Of a stretch of 43,648 nucleotides of DNA, positions 1-8,267 are shown one piece after another. Each line of letters begins with the position of its first letter. Positions within the stretch are counted from its first letter, which is position 1. Under the pieces are notes generated by a model that did no database searches, had not been told where the DNA came from, and saw only the letters and a list, made by a program, of their open reading frames with translations. Made by a program: the position numbers and the translations under genes. The stretch spans positions 1 through 43,648 of the forward strand of contig DASZHC010000084.1 of assembly GCA_035938215.1 (NCBI GenBank), in the 5' to 3' direction. The stretch comes from DASZHC01 sp035938215. Lineage in GTDB: Bacteria > Verrucomicrobiota > Verrucomicrobiia > Chthoniobacterales > JAFAMB01.

Positions 1-311
1 TAGATAGCTATCCAAATGCCATCCTCATTCTGTTGCAGGGGAACAACACGATAGCGCAGAGCGGTTCTCGCAGGTACCTTTTCGCGTAAAGGCGCCGAAA
101 CACTGTTAATCGGCTCATTCCACCATGGAATCTCAAGCCAGCCGCTAACGCCCTTTAAGAACATCGTCTCGTCAACCAATCGCGAGTCCAAAATCGATTG
201 GACCACAGAGCGCTGCTCCTCTGCAGCCATGCGAACGACTTCGCGGCACGCCTCGCAATCAGAGCATCCGCTCGCTTTCGCGATCTCTACTAATGGTTCT
301 AGAACTCCCAT
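1..311 (-). CDS. GspE/PulE/PilB-type secretion or pilus ATPase, N-terminal part (cut by window edge)
   Basis: The reading frame runs off the left edge; about 103 N-terminal residues are visible. The start is the ATG at 311; an in-frame stop lies about 24 bases upstream and no better start is seen between. The visible part resembles the N-terminal T2SSE_N/MshEN-type domain of traffic ATPases: an early helical region with the phrase SILDSRLVDE, then the signature PLREKVPARTALRYRVVPL, the usual place where these proteins read 'lp..A.ry.v.Pl'. The Walker motifs would lie outside the window. A CxxCxxC-like cluster (CSDCEAC) near residue 14 is unusual. By family it would drive type II secretion or type IV pilus assembly at the inner membrane, but the catalytic part is unseen. 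It is followed by aroE 75 bases upstream on the same strand. Confidence 0.6.
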   Translation of the reverse strand, partial: MGVLEPLVEIAKASGCSDCEACREVVRMAAEEQRSVVQSILDSRLVDETMFLKGVSGWLEIPWWNEPINSVSAPLREKVPARTALRYRVVPLQQNEDGIWIAI

Positions 312-386
312 GCCCCAATGGAACGCGCAACGTTACAGACCTTGCGACGAACCACAACTTTTTAGTGACTCGATCCGCTCGCCCCT

Positions 387-1268
387 TCAGATCCTGCCGG
401 CAGCCCGCCAAAGAGCCGCACGCATCACTCCATTCGGTGCCGGTTTGCCAAACCAGATTTCAAAGGCCAAAACGCCCTGGTGCAAAAGCATCAACAGACC
501 GTCCGTAGCCCTCGCACCTTTTTCCCGGGCAAACCGAACCAAAGAAGTCTCCTGCGGTCCGTAAACCATGTCGAAGACCAAGTGGCGCGGTTCGAGGGCT
601 CTCCATCCTTTGTGAATCCGTTCTCCATCAAGTCCTGCAGAAGACGCATTAACGAGCAAATCGACCTCACCGCACACGTCGGCAAGACGATCCCATTTTT
701 CAATTCGAATCTTGGTTTTTGATTGCGCCGCGAGATCCTTAGCAAGGCGCTCAGTTTTAGCAACAGTCCTGTTGACTATTACCAAGGAAGGGACGCCTAG
801 CTCCGAAAGGTGACGTGCAACTGTCTGGCCCGCTCCGCCGCCGGCTCCTAGCACAGCAATCCTGAGCGCTCGCAGGTCGCAGTTAAATGCTTCCTCGATC
901 GCAGCCGCAAATCCAGCGGCATCCGTGTTAAAGCCAAATAGACGGCCGGATCGGTTAACTATCGTGTTGACGGAACGGAGCCTTTGAGCCACTGGATCAA
1001 TTCCATCGAGCAAATCCAAAGCGGCCAGTTTGTGAGGAAGCGTCAGGTTCCACCCGATGAAATCCCGTTCTCGGAGAAGCTCGAAAGCTTCGACCAGATC
1101 ACCCGGGCGAACATGCAACCGGACATAACGATAAGGAAGATGCAACGATACCAGGCCCGCGTTTTGCATTGAAGGAGACAAAGAATGATCCACAGGGTCT
1201 CCGAGCACGGCAAGCCGGAGATCGGCTTCTTTCGATACCCGCAAGCCTTGTATGGAGAAAGATCGCAT
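387..1268 (-). CDS. aroE: Shikimate dehydrogenase
   Basis: Reduces 3-dehydroshikimate to shikimate with NADPH in aromatic amino acid synthesis (cytoplasm). The 293 residues are slightly longer than the usual 270-290, with about 15 extra at the N-terminus before the first strand. Substrate-binding motif LGDPVDHSLSPSMQNA sits near residue 22. The catalytic Lys lies in NLTLPHK and the catalytic Asp in GFNTDAAGF. The NADP-binding glycine loop is GAGGGAGQTV, and the following NRT phrase is the family's NADP-phosphate-recognition site. A C-terminal LLHQGVLAFEIWFG contains the conserved Gln. It starts three bases after the gltX stop on the same strand, so the two are probably co-transcribed. All key residues are present and the gene looks intact. 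Confidence 0.95.
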   Translation of the reverse strand: MRSFSIQGLRVSKEADLRLAVLGDPVDHSLSPSMQNAGLVSLHLPYRYVRLHVRPGDLVEAFELLRERDFIGWNLTLPHKLAALDLLDGIDPVAQRLRSVNTIVNRSGRLFGFNTDAAGFAAAIEEAFNCDLRALRIAVLGAGGGAGQTVARHLSELGVPSLVIVNRTVAKTERLAKDLAAQSKTKIRIEKWDRLADVCGEVDLLVNASSAGLDGERIHKGWRALEPRHLVFDMVYGPQETSLVRFAREKGARATDGLLMLLHQGVLAFEIWFGKPAPNGVMRAALWRAAGRI

Positions 1269-1271
1269 CGC

Positions 1272-2594
1272 TCATCCGAAAAGTTGAATGGCACGGTCGA
1301 TTCTTCGCAGCACACGGTCCCTGCCCATAACCTCAAACATATGATAGAGACTTGGTCCGATGGCTCTGCCACTCACCGCAACTCGAGCGGGATGGATCAA
1401 ATCACCTGCCTTGCATCCGATTTCTTTACCTAGATGCTTCAATGTCGCTTCGAGATTTGTCGCCGACCAAACTTCCAGCGCCGCGTACGCATCCCGAAGC
1501 GACCGAAGGCGCCTCATCGCTCCGGGTTTGCGAAGACTTTGCTCCACCGCGCTCTGGTCAAAATGGAATCCTTCAGTAAAGAAAAAATCAATCCAATCCG
1601 GCACTTCCTTAAAGAACTTTATCTTCTCTTTAACTATCTCAAGGACCCGCAACAAATAGTTCTCGTCGCTGGCATTAATTCCGGCTGCTCGGATAAAGGA
1701 GTCGGTCAACTCGCGAAATCTGTTGAGCGACATGGAATGGATATACTGGCGATTCAGCCAATCACATTTATCCAGGTCAAACGCCGCATTCTTTCGGTTG
1801 ACCTTCGTCAAGTCGAAAAGCTGGACCACTTCGTCGATGCTAATCACTTCCCGATTGTCTTTGGGTGACCAACCGAGCAGGCAAAGGTAGTTCCTCACGG
1901 CCTCGGGAGCATATCCCTGTTCGACATAGCTCGCGATGCTCGAGCCTGCGTCGCGTTTGCTCATCTTCGAGCCGTCCCGATTCAAAATTAAAGGGATGTG
2001 AGCAAATCGGGGCGGCTCAGCACTCAACGCTTCGTAGAGCTCCAAATGTTTGGAAGTATTAGTCAGGTGGTCTTCTCCTCTAATCACGTGCGAGATCTGC
2101 ATTTCGATGTCGTCTACAACATTTACGAAATGAAAAATCCACGAACCATCGGGGCGGCGAACCGTAATGTCGGGATCTGAGCTGCGGTCAAATTCGATCC
2201 TTCCGCAAACCAGGTCATCCACGACTACCGGTTTTCGAGAGGATCGAAAACGGATCGCTCCCTCCTCCTCGTAAAGAACGCCTTTGCCTTGCAGAACATT
2301 CAGATACTTCTCGTAGATAACGGTGCGTTCGCTTTGGAAATAGGAACCAAACGGCCCACCGCGTCCCGCACCTTCGTCCCATTCCAGACCTAACCACCGC
2401 AAACCATCATAGATCACTCGGACCGCCTGCTCCTGTTCTCTGCTTTTGTCGGTATCCTCGATTCGGAGGATGAATGTTCCGCGATTGTGGCGGGCAAAAA
2501 GCCAGTTGAACAACGCCGTTCTGGCCCCCCCGACATGAAGGTAACCAGTAGGCGATGGCGCAAAGCGAACCCTGACCGAAGGACTCATTATCAA
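1272..2594 (-). CDS. gltX: Glutamyl-tRNA synthetase (short form without the Cys/His insertion)
   Basis: Charges tRNA-Glu with glutamate (class I synthetase). The HIGH-type motif is in FAPSPTGYLHVGGARTALF near residue 10 and the KMSKR loop is in RDGSKMSKRDAG around residue 210. The 440 residues are fewer than the about 470 of E. coli GltX. The missing part is the segment after GKGVLYEEEG: the text goes straight to AIRFRSSR, where E. coli-type enzymes carry a Cys/His-rich loop of about 35 residues. The remainder (VIRGEDHL, YLCLLGWSPKD, C-terminal anticodon-binding helices) is complete, so this reads as a lineage-specific short form and not a broken gene. The start ATG at 2594 fits the family; an alternative ATG lies two codons downstream. 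It faces the DUF6600 gene divergently. Confidence 0.95.
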   Translation of the reverse strand: MIMSPSVRVRFAPSPTGYLHVGGARTALFNWLFARHNRGTFILRIEDTDKSREQEQAVRVIYDGLRWLGLEWDEGAGRGGPFGSYFQSERTVIYEKYLNVLQGKGVLYEEEGAIRFRSSRKPVVVDDLVCGRIEFDRSSDPDITVRRPDGSWIFHFVNVVDDIEMQISHVIRGEDHLTNTSKHLELYEALSAEPPRFAHIPLILNRDGSKMSKRDAGSSIASYVEQGYAPEAVRNYLCLLGWSPKDNREVISIDEVVQLFDLTKVNRKNAAFDLDKCDWLNRQYIHSMSLNRFRELTDSFIRAAGINASDENYLLRVLEIVKEKIKFFKEVPDWIDFFFTEGFHFDQSAVEQSLRKPGAMRRLRSLRDAYAALEVWSATNLEATLKHLGKEIGCKAGDLIHPARVAVSGRAIGPSLYHMFEVMGRDRVLRRIDRAIQLFG

Positions 2595-2760
2595 ATCAAT
2601 TCCGATCTCAACATTTTTCGCAACTGGTTTTCTATCAGTAACGACAAGGCGAAGACAGGTATAAATCGTTTTTCAATTCCGCGAGACGGAACACTACGCC
2701 GGGCAAAAACTGCGGTTGAATAAGAAGGAACTTGTTGAAGTCCAAATTCTCACACTTTTG

Positions 2761-4332
2761 ATGAAAGAATTTATCTTCCCGATGCTGTGCGCGGCCGCAG
2801 GCTTGCCATTTGCTTTGGGAACTGCCCTGGCAGCTCAGCCTTCCGGCAAAGGAGGAGTGCATCTCGTCGCATTTCAAGACCCCGACCCTGATTCCGGTGT
2901 GACCGACGAGTCCGCCGCAGATTACGACATTTTCTACGAACGCCTCTCATCGGACGGTAATTGGTTTTACGACGACGATTATGGTTATGTCTGGCAACCA
3001 AATGTCGCAGTCTCTACCTCATCGTGGCAACCGTACACTGACGGTCACTGGGTCTGGACGGATCGCGGATGGTGCTGGGTCTCGAATGAAGATTTCGGCT
3101 GGGCTACGTATCACTACGGCCGCTGGATTCGTGTCGCCGGAGTCGGATGGGTCTGGGTCCCGGGTGATGAGTGGGCGCCGGGGTGGGTGTCCTGGCGTCA
3201 TACAGATGATGATGATTACGTCGGCTGGGCACCCTTGCCGCCCGAAGCGTCTGTAACGGTCGACGTTGGCGTTCATTCATGGTGCGACAGTTATTATGAT
3301 ATCGGACCCGCCGCCTTCGCTTTCATTCGCATCGGAGATTTTTGGCGACCCTCTTACAGGGAATTCGTCGTTCCGCCTGAGCAAAACGTGACGATTATCA
3401 ATCGCTCACAGAACATTACAAACATAGCGTATAACAATAACGTAATTTATAATTACGGTCCCAAATACGAACGAGTATCCGAGTTTGTTCAGCGCCAGGG
3501 TCAGCAGGTGCCTAATTATAGAATAAATTATACACCACAATTACAGCGGAACGCTACTTTCCGAACCGAGGCGCAAGGGAATTCGCTCAGGGTAATTGCG
3601 CCGCCAGCAAGATTAAAACCTGTGGCGGCGACGCAGCCTGCGACGCTAAAACAACTGGGGAAGGCACAGGTCGATCGAGGTTGGAAAGGTCTGCCTCAGA
3701 GTCAAGCCGAACAGATTCATCAGAAGTTTGCTCTACAGACGCCAGTCCCGAAAACACTACCGCTCAAACCGATTCCTCCTCCCAAGGTTCAGCTCCAAGC
3801 GGTCAAACCAAATCAACCAGGCCCTGGTAAACCCGGAACCACTCCACCGGCACCCTCCGGTCAGCCGCGAACGGTAGAGGAAAAAGCGCTGGAGCAACGA
3901 AAGGGTAAAAGTCCGCAGCCGCCCAAACCGGCAGAAAAAGCGAGCGAAACGCAAACACGAGTTTCGGAGAAGGCTAAAACGCCCCCGGTCGCACAGGGAC
4001 AGCCGCACCACGCGGAAAACGCGGTCAAACCGCACCCGCAGCCAACGCCCCATACTGCTGAAAGGCATATTGCCCAGCAACCTCACCCGCAAAATCACCC
4101 GCAAAATCACCCTCAACCTCATCCCCAGCCTCATCCGCAAGTTCACCATCAACCCCATCCCCAGCCTCACCCGCCATCTCAGCCCCAACCTCATCCTCAG
4201 CCTCACCCGCCATCTCAATCCCAACCTCATCCTCAGCCTCACCCGCCATCTCAACCCCAACCTCATCCACAAGCTCAACCTCACCCCCAGCCTCAAAAGG
4301 CGGAGAACAAGAATAAAAAGAAAGAGCATTAA
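2761..4332 (+). CDS. Secreted DUF6600 protein with Pro/His/Gln-rich tail
   Basis: Function unknown. The ATG at 2761 is chosen because it begins a clean Sec signal peptide (Lys-Glu, then a hydrophobic core ending near LGTALAA); a TTG at 2716 would add 15 residues ahead of it. After the signal comes a Trp/Tyr/Gly-rich DUF6600 region, roughly residues 55-165, with repeated aromatic phrases such as YGYVWQP, GHWVWTDRGWCWVS, FGWATYHYGRW and DDYVGWAPLPPE. A middle part carries an Asn-rich stretch (NITNIAYNNNVIYNYGP). The last 170 or so residues are Pro/Gln/Lys-rich and end in an HPQ-rich tail of PHPQ/PHPPSQ units. The neighbouring gene is a paralogue with the same core. A cell-envelope or extracellular structural role is a guess from the signal and composition. 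The His-rich tail could bind metal, untested. Confidence 0.8.
   Translation: MKEFIFPMLCAAAGLPFALGTALAAQPSGKGGVHLVAFQDPDPDSGVTDESAADYDIFYERLSSDGNWFYDDDYGYVWQPNVAVSTSSWQPYTDGHWVWTDRGWCWVSNEDFGWATYHYGRWIRVAGVGWVWVPGDEWAPGWVSWRHTDDDDYVGWAPLPPEASVTVDVGVHSWCDSYYDIGPAAFAFIRIGDFWRPSYREFVVPPEQNVTIINRSQNITNIAYNNNVIYNYGPKYERVSEFVQRQGQQVPNYRINYTPQLQRNATFRTEAQGNSLRVIAPPARLKPVAATQPATLKQLGKAQVDRGWKGLPQSQAEQIHQKFALQTPVPKTLPLKPIPPPKVQLQAVKPNQPGPGKPGTTPPAPSGQPRTVEEKALEQRKGKSPQPPKPAEKASETQTRVSEKAKTPPVAQGQPHHAENAVKPHPQPTPHTAERHIAQQPHPQNHPQNHPQPHPQPHPQVHHQPHPQPHPPSQPQPHPQPHPPSQSQPHPQPHPPSQPQPHPQAQPHPQPQKAENKNKKKEH
4153..4262 (+). repeat. 36-bp tandem repeat encoding 12-residue Pro/His/Gln units
   Basis: The phrase cctcacccgccatctca recurs at 4165, 4201 and 4237, an exact 36-base period, inside the end of the first DUF6600 gene. 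Each unit encodes a 12-residue block of the type PHPPSQPQPHPQ. Looser PHPQ units flank it on both sides from about 4080 to 4300. Units are nearly identical at the DNA level, so recent slippage or unequal exchange is likely. Confidence 0.8.
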
Positions 4333-4393
4333 GCCTCACGCCGCTGGATCGGATACCGGCACCAACCCGGCCCATTTCCTCAGGACCCCATAG

Positions 4394-6469
4394 ATGTCAT
4401 TTTTAATGAACAAGCATTCGCTCTCTGCCCTTTTGGCACTTCAAGCAATCCTTCTGTTTTCCTGTAATCAGCAGCCCGATAACACTGCGCAGATAAAGGG
4501 GTTGGAAGACAGAATCCGGCAGCTGGAAGATCAGGAAAAGCAGCTGCAACTCCAGAGTGAACAGGACAAACTAGCGGCAGACCGAGCGGCTTTCGAAGCG
4601 GAGAAGCAAAAATTTCAGGATCAACAAAATGGCACGGCGCAGCCAACACCTGGATCGAAGCCCTCCTCCTCCGATGTCGTCCGCTCGCAAAAGTCCGGCC
4701 CCATGGAATCTGATGCGAGCATGCCTGACGACTCGCAAACGGATCTCTACAGGACCGATTCCTACAACGTTTTCTACGAACGTCTTCAATCAGAAGGGCA
4801 GTGGTTCAACGACGAGACGTATGGTTATGTTTGGCAGCCAAGCGAAGCACAACGAGATGAAAGCTGGAGACCATACACCGACGGGCACTGGGCTTACACG
4901 GACCGAGGCTGGACTTGGGTATCAAACGAAAATTATGGTTGGGCTACCTACCATTACGGGCGCTGGGCAAAAGTGAGGAATGTCGGTTGGATATGGGTAC
5001 CTGGGAATACATGGGCCCCCGCATGGGTTTCATGGCGAGAAACAGAGAATAGCGACTACGTCGGCTGGGCACCATTGCCACCGGAATGCGAAACTTCACC
5101 GAGTGTCAAGGTCGAGGGGTGGGTCGACAACTATTACGGCATAGGTCCGGCCGCCTACATTTTTTTGAAAGCGGTAGATCTTGTCCGTCCCACATATCGG
5201 CAAGCGATCCTTCCGCCACAGCAGAGTCTGACGATCATTAATCAGACAAGAAATGTCACAAACATCACCTACAACAACAACGTTGTTAACAATTACGGCC
5301 CGCAGTATCAGCGATTGGCCCAGATAACCAACAATCGGCTCGAACGGTACCAGATTAACTATCAGCAGCAGGCTCAGCCCAATGCAAATTTTCGGACACT
5401 GGTTACCGGTAACCAGGTCCAGGTTGTGGCGCCGCCTCCGCAACTGGAACGCCGTGCCACGATCGCTCCAAGCGACGTACGCCAGCTTAAGAATGCGCAG
5501 GTAGATCGGGGTTGGCAGAACATTGATCCCACGAAGGCCCAGCAATTGAAACAGGCTTTTCAACAGAATGCCCCGCCTGTTCCCAAGGCTCTGCCACCTC
5601 AGCCGCCGCCGCCTCCCAAGCCCGTAATTGCGGCCGTCGGATCGCCGGCGCCCAACCGACCGGGACAGCTACCTCAAAAGCCCGGCGCGCTCAGGAACAG
5701 CCAACTGTCGGCGGAACGTCAAAGGATCGAAGCCGAAAAGGCTCAACTCGAGCAGCAAAAACAGGCGCTCCTGAACGGAGGGACTCCACCTGCTCCGGCG
5801 CAGACGCCTCAAGGCAAACCTGGTTCACCGGGTCAGCTCGCCGAGAAGCCTCAAGGAAGCCCCGGTGCGTCGAATCACAAACCAGTGGCTCCGGATGAAA
5901 GGGCCGGGCAAGTAGAGGCTCAGAAAGCTCAGCAAGCTGAACAGGCGCGTCCCCAGCAGGAAACTCAACAAAAACAACAAGCCGCTCAGCAGCAGGCCGC
6001 CCAACAACAGCAACAAGCTACTGCAGAAAAGGCCCGCCAGGCTGAAGCTCAGAAGGCTCAGCAAGCTGAACAGACGCGACTCCAGCTGGAAGCTCAACAA
6101 AAACAACAAGCCGCTCAGCAGCAGGCCGCCCGACAACAGCAACAAGCTGTTGCAGAAAAAACCCGCCAGGCGGAGGCTCAGAAGGCTCAGCAAGCTGAAC
6201 AGGCGCGACTCCAGCTGGAAGCTCAGCAGAGACAGCAAGCCGCTCAACAACAGGAACAAGCAGCTGCGGAAAGAGCGCAGCAGGCAGAAGCGCAGAGAGT
6301 TCAGCAATTAGAACAGGCGCGCGCCCAGCTGGAAGCTCAGCGAAAACAACCGGCCGCCGAACAGCAGCAAGGTGGCGGCGAAGGGGCGAATCGCGCTGAG
6401 GCACAAAGAGCAAAAAAGGAAGAACAAAAGAAAAAGAACGTTCCTCCGCCACCCGTTCAGCAGCAGTAG
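4394..6469 (+). CDS. DUF6600 lipoprotein with coiled coil and 43-residue Gln/Ala repeats
   Basis: Paralogue of the preceding gene, 61 bases downstream. The N-terminus is a lipoprotein signal: a short charged start, a hydrophobic stretch and lipobox LLFSC near residue 24, so the mature protein is probably lipid-anchored. Residues about 35-75 form a heptad-like coiled coil (IRQLEDQEKQLQLQSEQ). The DUF6600 core at about residues 115-240 matches its neighbour (YGYVWQP, GHWAYTDRGWTWVS, YGWATYHYGRW, DYVGWAPLPPE, then NVTNITYNNNVVNNYGP). From residue 440 on it is Gln/Ala/Glu/Lys-rich, with a 43-residue unit repeated. An AGGA-type ribosome site lies about nine bases before ATG 4394; a second ATG at 4406 is possible. 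Function is unknown; the layout (anchor, coiled coil, aromatic domain, long helical repeat) suggests a periplasm-spanning or cell-wall-associated structural role, by inference only. Confidence 0.8.
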   Translation: MSFLMNKHSLSALLALQAILLFSCNQQPDNTAQIKGLEDRIRQLEDQEKQLQLQSEQDKLAADRAAFEAEKQKFQDQQNGTAQPTPGSKPSSSDVVRSQKSGPMESDASMPDDSQTDLYRTDSYNVFYERLQSEGQWFNDETYGYVWQPSEAQRDESWRPYTDGHWAYTDRGWTWVSNENYGWATYHYGRWAKVRNVGWIWVPGNTWAPAWVSWRETENSDYVGWAPLPPECETSPSVKVEGWVDNYYGIGPAAYIFLKAVDLVRPTYRQAILPPQQSLTIINQTRNVTNITYNNNVVNNYGPQYQRLAQITNNRLERYQINYQQQAQPNANFRTLVTGNQVQVVAPPPQLERRATIAPSDVRQLKNAQVDRGWQNIDPTKAQQLKQAFQQNAPPVPKALPPQPPPPPKPVIAAVGSPAPNRPGQLPQKPGALRNSQLSAERQRIEAEKAQLEQQKQALLNGGTPPAPAQTPQGKPGSPGQLAEKPQGSPGASNHKPVAPDERAGQVEAQKAQQAEQARPQQETQQKQQAAQQQAAQQQQQATAEKARQAEAQKAQQAEQTRLQLEAQQKQQAAQQQAARQQQQAVAEKTRQAEAQKAQQAEQARLQLEAQQRQQAAQQQEQAAAERAQQAEAQRVQQLEQARAQLEAQRKQPAAEQQQGGGEGANRAEAQRAKKEEQKKKNVPPPPVQQQ
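5909..6400 (+). repeat. 129-bp tandem repeat encoding 43-residue Gln/Ala coiled-coil units
   Basis: The phrase ga(g/a)gctcag(a)aggctcag begins at 5915, 6044 and 6173, an exact 129-base period, and a fourth degenerate copy starts at 6287 after a 114-base unit. Each unit encodes QAEAQKAQQAEQ followed by a Gln/Ala-rich stretch and an AEK/AERA joint. The last copy drifts most, as expected of an array that grew internally. Confidence 0.85.
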
Positions 6470-6554
6470 CCGCTCCTTGCCTGCAGGCGTTTTGCACAAG
6501 AACGCGCGAGTTCGCGTTTGCCTGTGACTTCTTTTCATCCGAAGCTGCGAACCG

Positions 6555-7949
6555 ATGAACCGGATTGTCGGTCTTGAAACAGAGTATGGTTGTTTAATCG
6601 CCGAGGATCAGGCTCAGAGCCAGGCTGATGCGTGGCCGGTTAAGGTCAAGAATTACTTATTTCGCAAGTGTCAGGTCGGAGCAATCGACCTTCACTACAG
6701 GGATTACGAAGAACCGCCGGGCAATGGCGGTTTTCTTTTGAACGGAGGTCGTCTTTATCTTGACATGGGGCATTTGGAGTATTCTTCGCCCGAGTGCCTG
6801 AACCTACGCGATCTAGTTTCCTTCGATGTTGCCGGCGATATGCTGCTTCATCACGCGCTAAGCGAAATGGGAGCCACTGATCAGGTCTCGTTTCTCAAAA
6901 ACAATATCGATCACCACACGGGCGCGACTTTCGGTTGCCATGAGAATTACCTCATGCGCAGAGAAGCTCAATTTACGCCCGAAGTGCTATCATCATTGCT
7001 CGCATTTCTGGCAACCCGGCAGCTCTTTGCCGGCGCAGGCAGAGTAGGGCAGGCAAATCCGCTGGCATTTGACTTCGAGTTGCCTGATCGCCAGGGGCAC
7101 GTCCATTTTCAGATCAGTCAAAGAGCAGATCATATCGTAAATGATATTTACCAGTGGGTTCAATTTAACCGGGCGATCATCAATGCCCGCGATGAACCGC
7201 TCGCCGACTACCGGAAATACCGGCGGTTGCACCTTTTGATTGGCGACTCAAACATGAGCCCCTTCGCGACCGCCCTGAAAATTGGTACGACGGCTTGCGT
7301 CCTGACCCTGCTGGAAGAGAATCTGCTGCCAACGCATATTGCGTTGCGGGATGCGGTACTCGCAACGCGGGAGATATCTCGCGACCCCGACGGCAAGTGG
7401 CTCGTCGAAATGGACGACGGCAGCCATCGCGATGCGCTGGATATTCAATACCAGTTTCTGGAATATGCGGGGCGCCATCTGTCCGGGATAGACAAGGAGA
7501 CGGATTGGATCCTGGAAAGCTGGAGTTTTACGCTCGACGCTATTCGCAACAAGCCTGAACTCCTTATCGGCGGGGTTGATTGGATCTCGAAAAAATGGCT
7601 TCTCAACACGTTTGTCGAAGCGGAAAACTTATGCTGGCAAGACCCGTGGTTGCAGAGTCTCGATCTCGAATACCATAATGTGAATCCCAATAAAGGCTTG
7701 TTTTACGCTTTGAAACCCCCGAAAGCCATCGGTGAATTTAATTCCAGTGTTCGGCGCGAGGAAATGATGCGAACACCACCGCAGAATACTCGCGCCAAAG
7801 GACGTTCCCGTGCGGTTGCGCAATTTCAGAAGAGAAATCTTCCGTATATTATCAACTGGGACTCGGTTGCATTGGAAAGTCAGGATTACTTACCGATGCC
7901 CGATCCCTTCCATCCCTACGAAGAAGAAGTGGAATATTTTCTGCGCTAA
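6555..7949 (+). CDS. PafA/Dop-superfamily protein (Pup-ligase-like)
   Basis: Member of the carboxylate-amine/glutamine-synthetase-like fold that includes the Pup ligase PafA and the depupylase Dop. The 464 residues match the family. Visible hallmarks: GLETEYG at residues 6-12 (Mg-ATP-binding glutamates), LYLDMGHLEYSSPEC with the position of the catalytic Asp at D70, KNNIDHHTGATFGCHENYL, INARDEPLADYRKYRRLH, GDSNMSPFATALKIGTTA, and a C-terminal DPFHPYEEEVEYFL resembling the PafA end. The stretch between ETEYG and LYLD is about 15 residues longer than in mycobacterial PafA but shorter than in Dop with its Dop loop, and contains a PafA-like YLFRK helix. I therefore lean to PafA over Dop. No Pup, proteasome or Mpa gene lies in the window. 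By family it would attach or remove a small modifier on lysines; the substrate here is unknown. Confidence 0.85.
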   Translation: MNRIVGLETEYGCLIAEDQAQSQADAWPVKVKNYLFRKCQVGAIDLHYRDYEEPPGNGGFLLNGGRLYLDMGHLEYSSPECLNLRDLVSFDVAGDMLLHHALSEMGATDQVSFLKNNIDHHTGATFGCHENYLMRREAQFTPEVLSSLLAFLATRQLFAGAGRVGQANPLAFDFELPDRQGHVHFQISQRADHIVNDIYQWVQFNRAIINARDEPLADYRKYRRLHLLIGDSNMSPFATALKIGTTACVLTLLEENLLPTHIALRDAVLATREISRDPDGKWLVEMDDGSHRDALDIQYQFLEYAGRHLSGIDKETDWILESWSFTLDAIRNKPELLIGGVDWISKKWLLNTFVEAENLCWQDPWLQSLDLEYHNVNPNKGLFYALKPPKAIGEFNSSVRREEMMRTPPQNTRAKGRSRAVAQFQKRNLPYIINWDSVALESQDYLPMPDPFHPYEEEVEYFLR

Positions 7950-8267
7950 GATCAATTTAAGACATGCGTTTCCTGAATGGACCTTTTACCCGAATTACAG
8001 GGTCGTGAATTTTTGCCTGCGTCGCTATGGCGGCGACGTTCAAGATTGGGAAGGCAGCGGCGTCAAGTCAGTTATCTCGAAGGCGGCCCAAAAGTATTTA
8101 TCAGATGGGCTCGGGTGGGAAGCGGATAGAGATCAAAACGGCTCCCAGCGGTTGACGAACCGGTTTTGGCGCAACGTCCCGCCTGCAACCGAAGTCGCAA
8201 GTTGGGTACGCCCTGGCTACTTATTGGGACGGTCGTTTTGCCCAGACGGCATCAGAGGTTTTCTCGC
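7950..8267 (+). other. 318-base gap between the PafA-like gene and pncB
   Basis: No recognisable gene. A 50-codon frame beginning at ATG 7977 and a longer frame running through from the preceding gene give Arg-rich or unrecognisable translations. I looked for a Pup-like small protein ending in Gly-Gly-Glu/Gln and found none. The 3' end holds a plausible ribosome site for pncB (agagg at 8254-8258). Confidence 0.5.

Noticed and set aside
4060..4300. CRISPR-like direct repeats
   Set aside because: The 36-base period has no spacers and stays in frame with the DUF6600 gene; it encodes a protein repeat.
5825..6307. Leu/Ser-rich frame on the minus strand opposite the Gln/Ala repeats
   Set aside because: It is the complement of the 129-base repeats of the second DUF6600 gene; Leu-rich composition follows from Gln/Ala codons read backwards.
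7950..8267. A pup-like gene next to the PafA-like gene
   Set aside because: No short frame ends in Gly-Gly-Glu/Gln and none has the Pup-like helical composition; the 50-codon frame from 7977 is Arg-rich and unrecognised.
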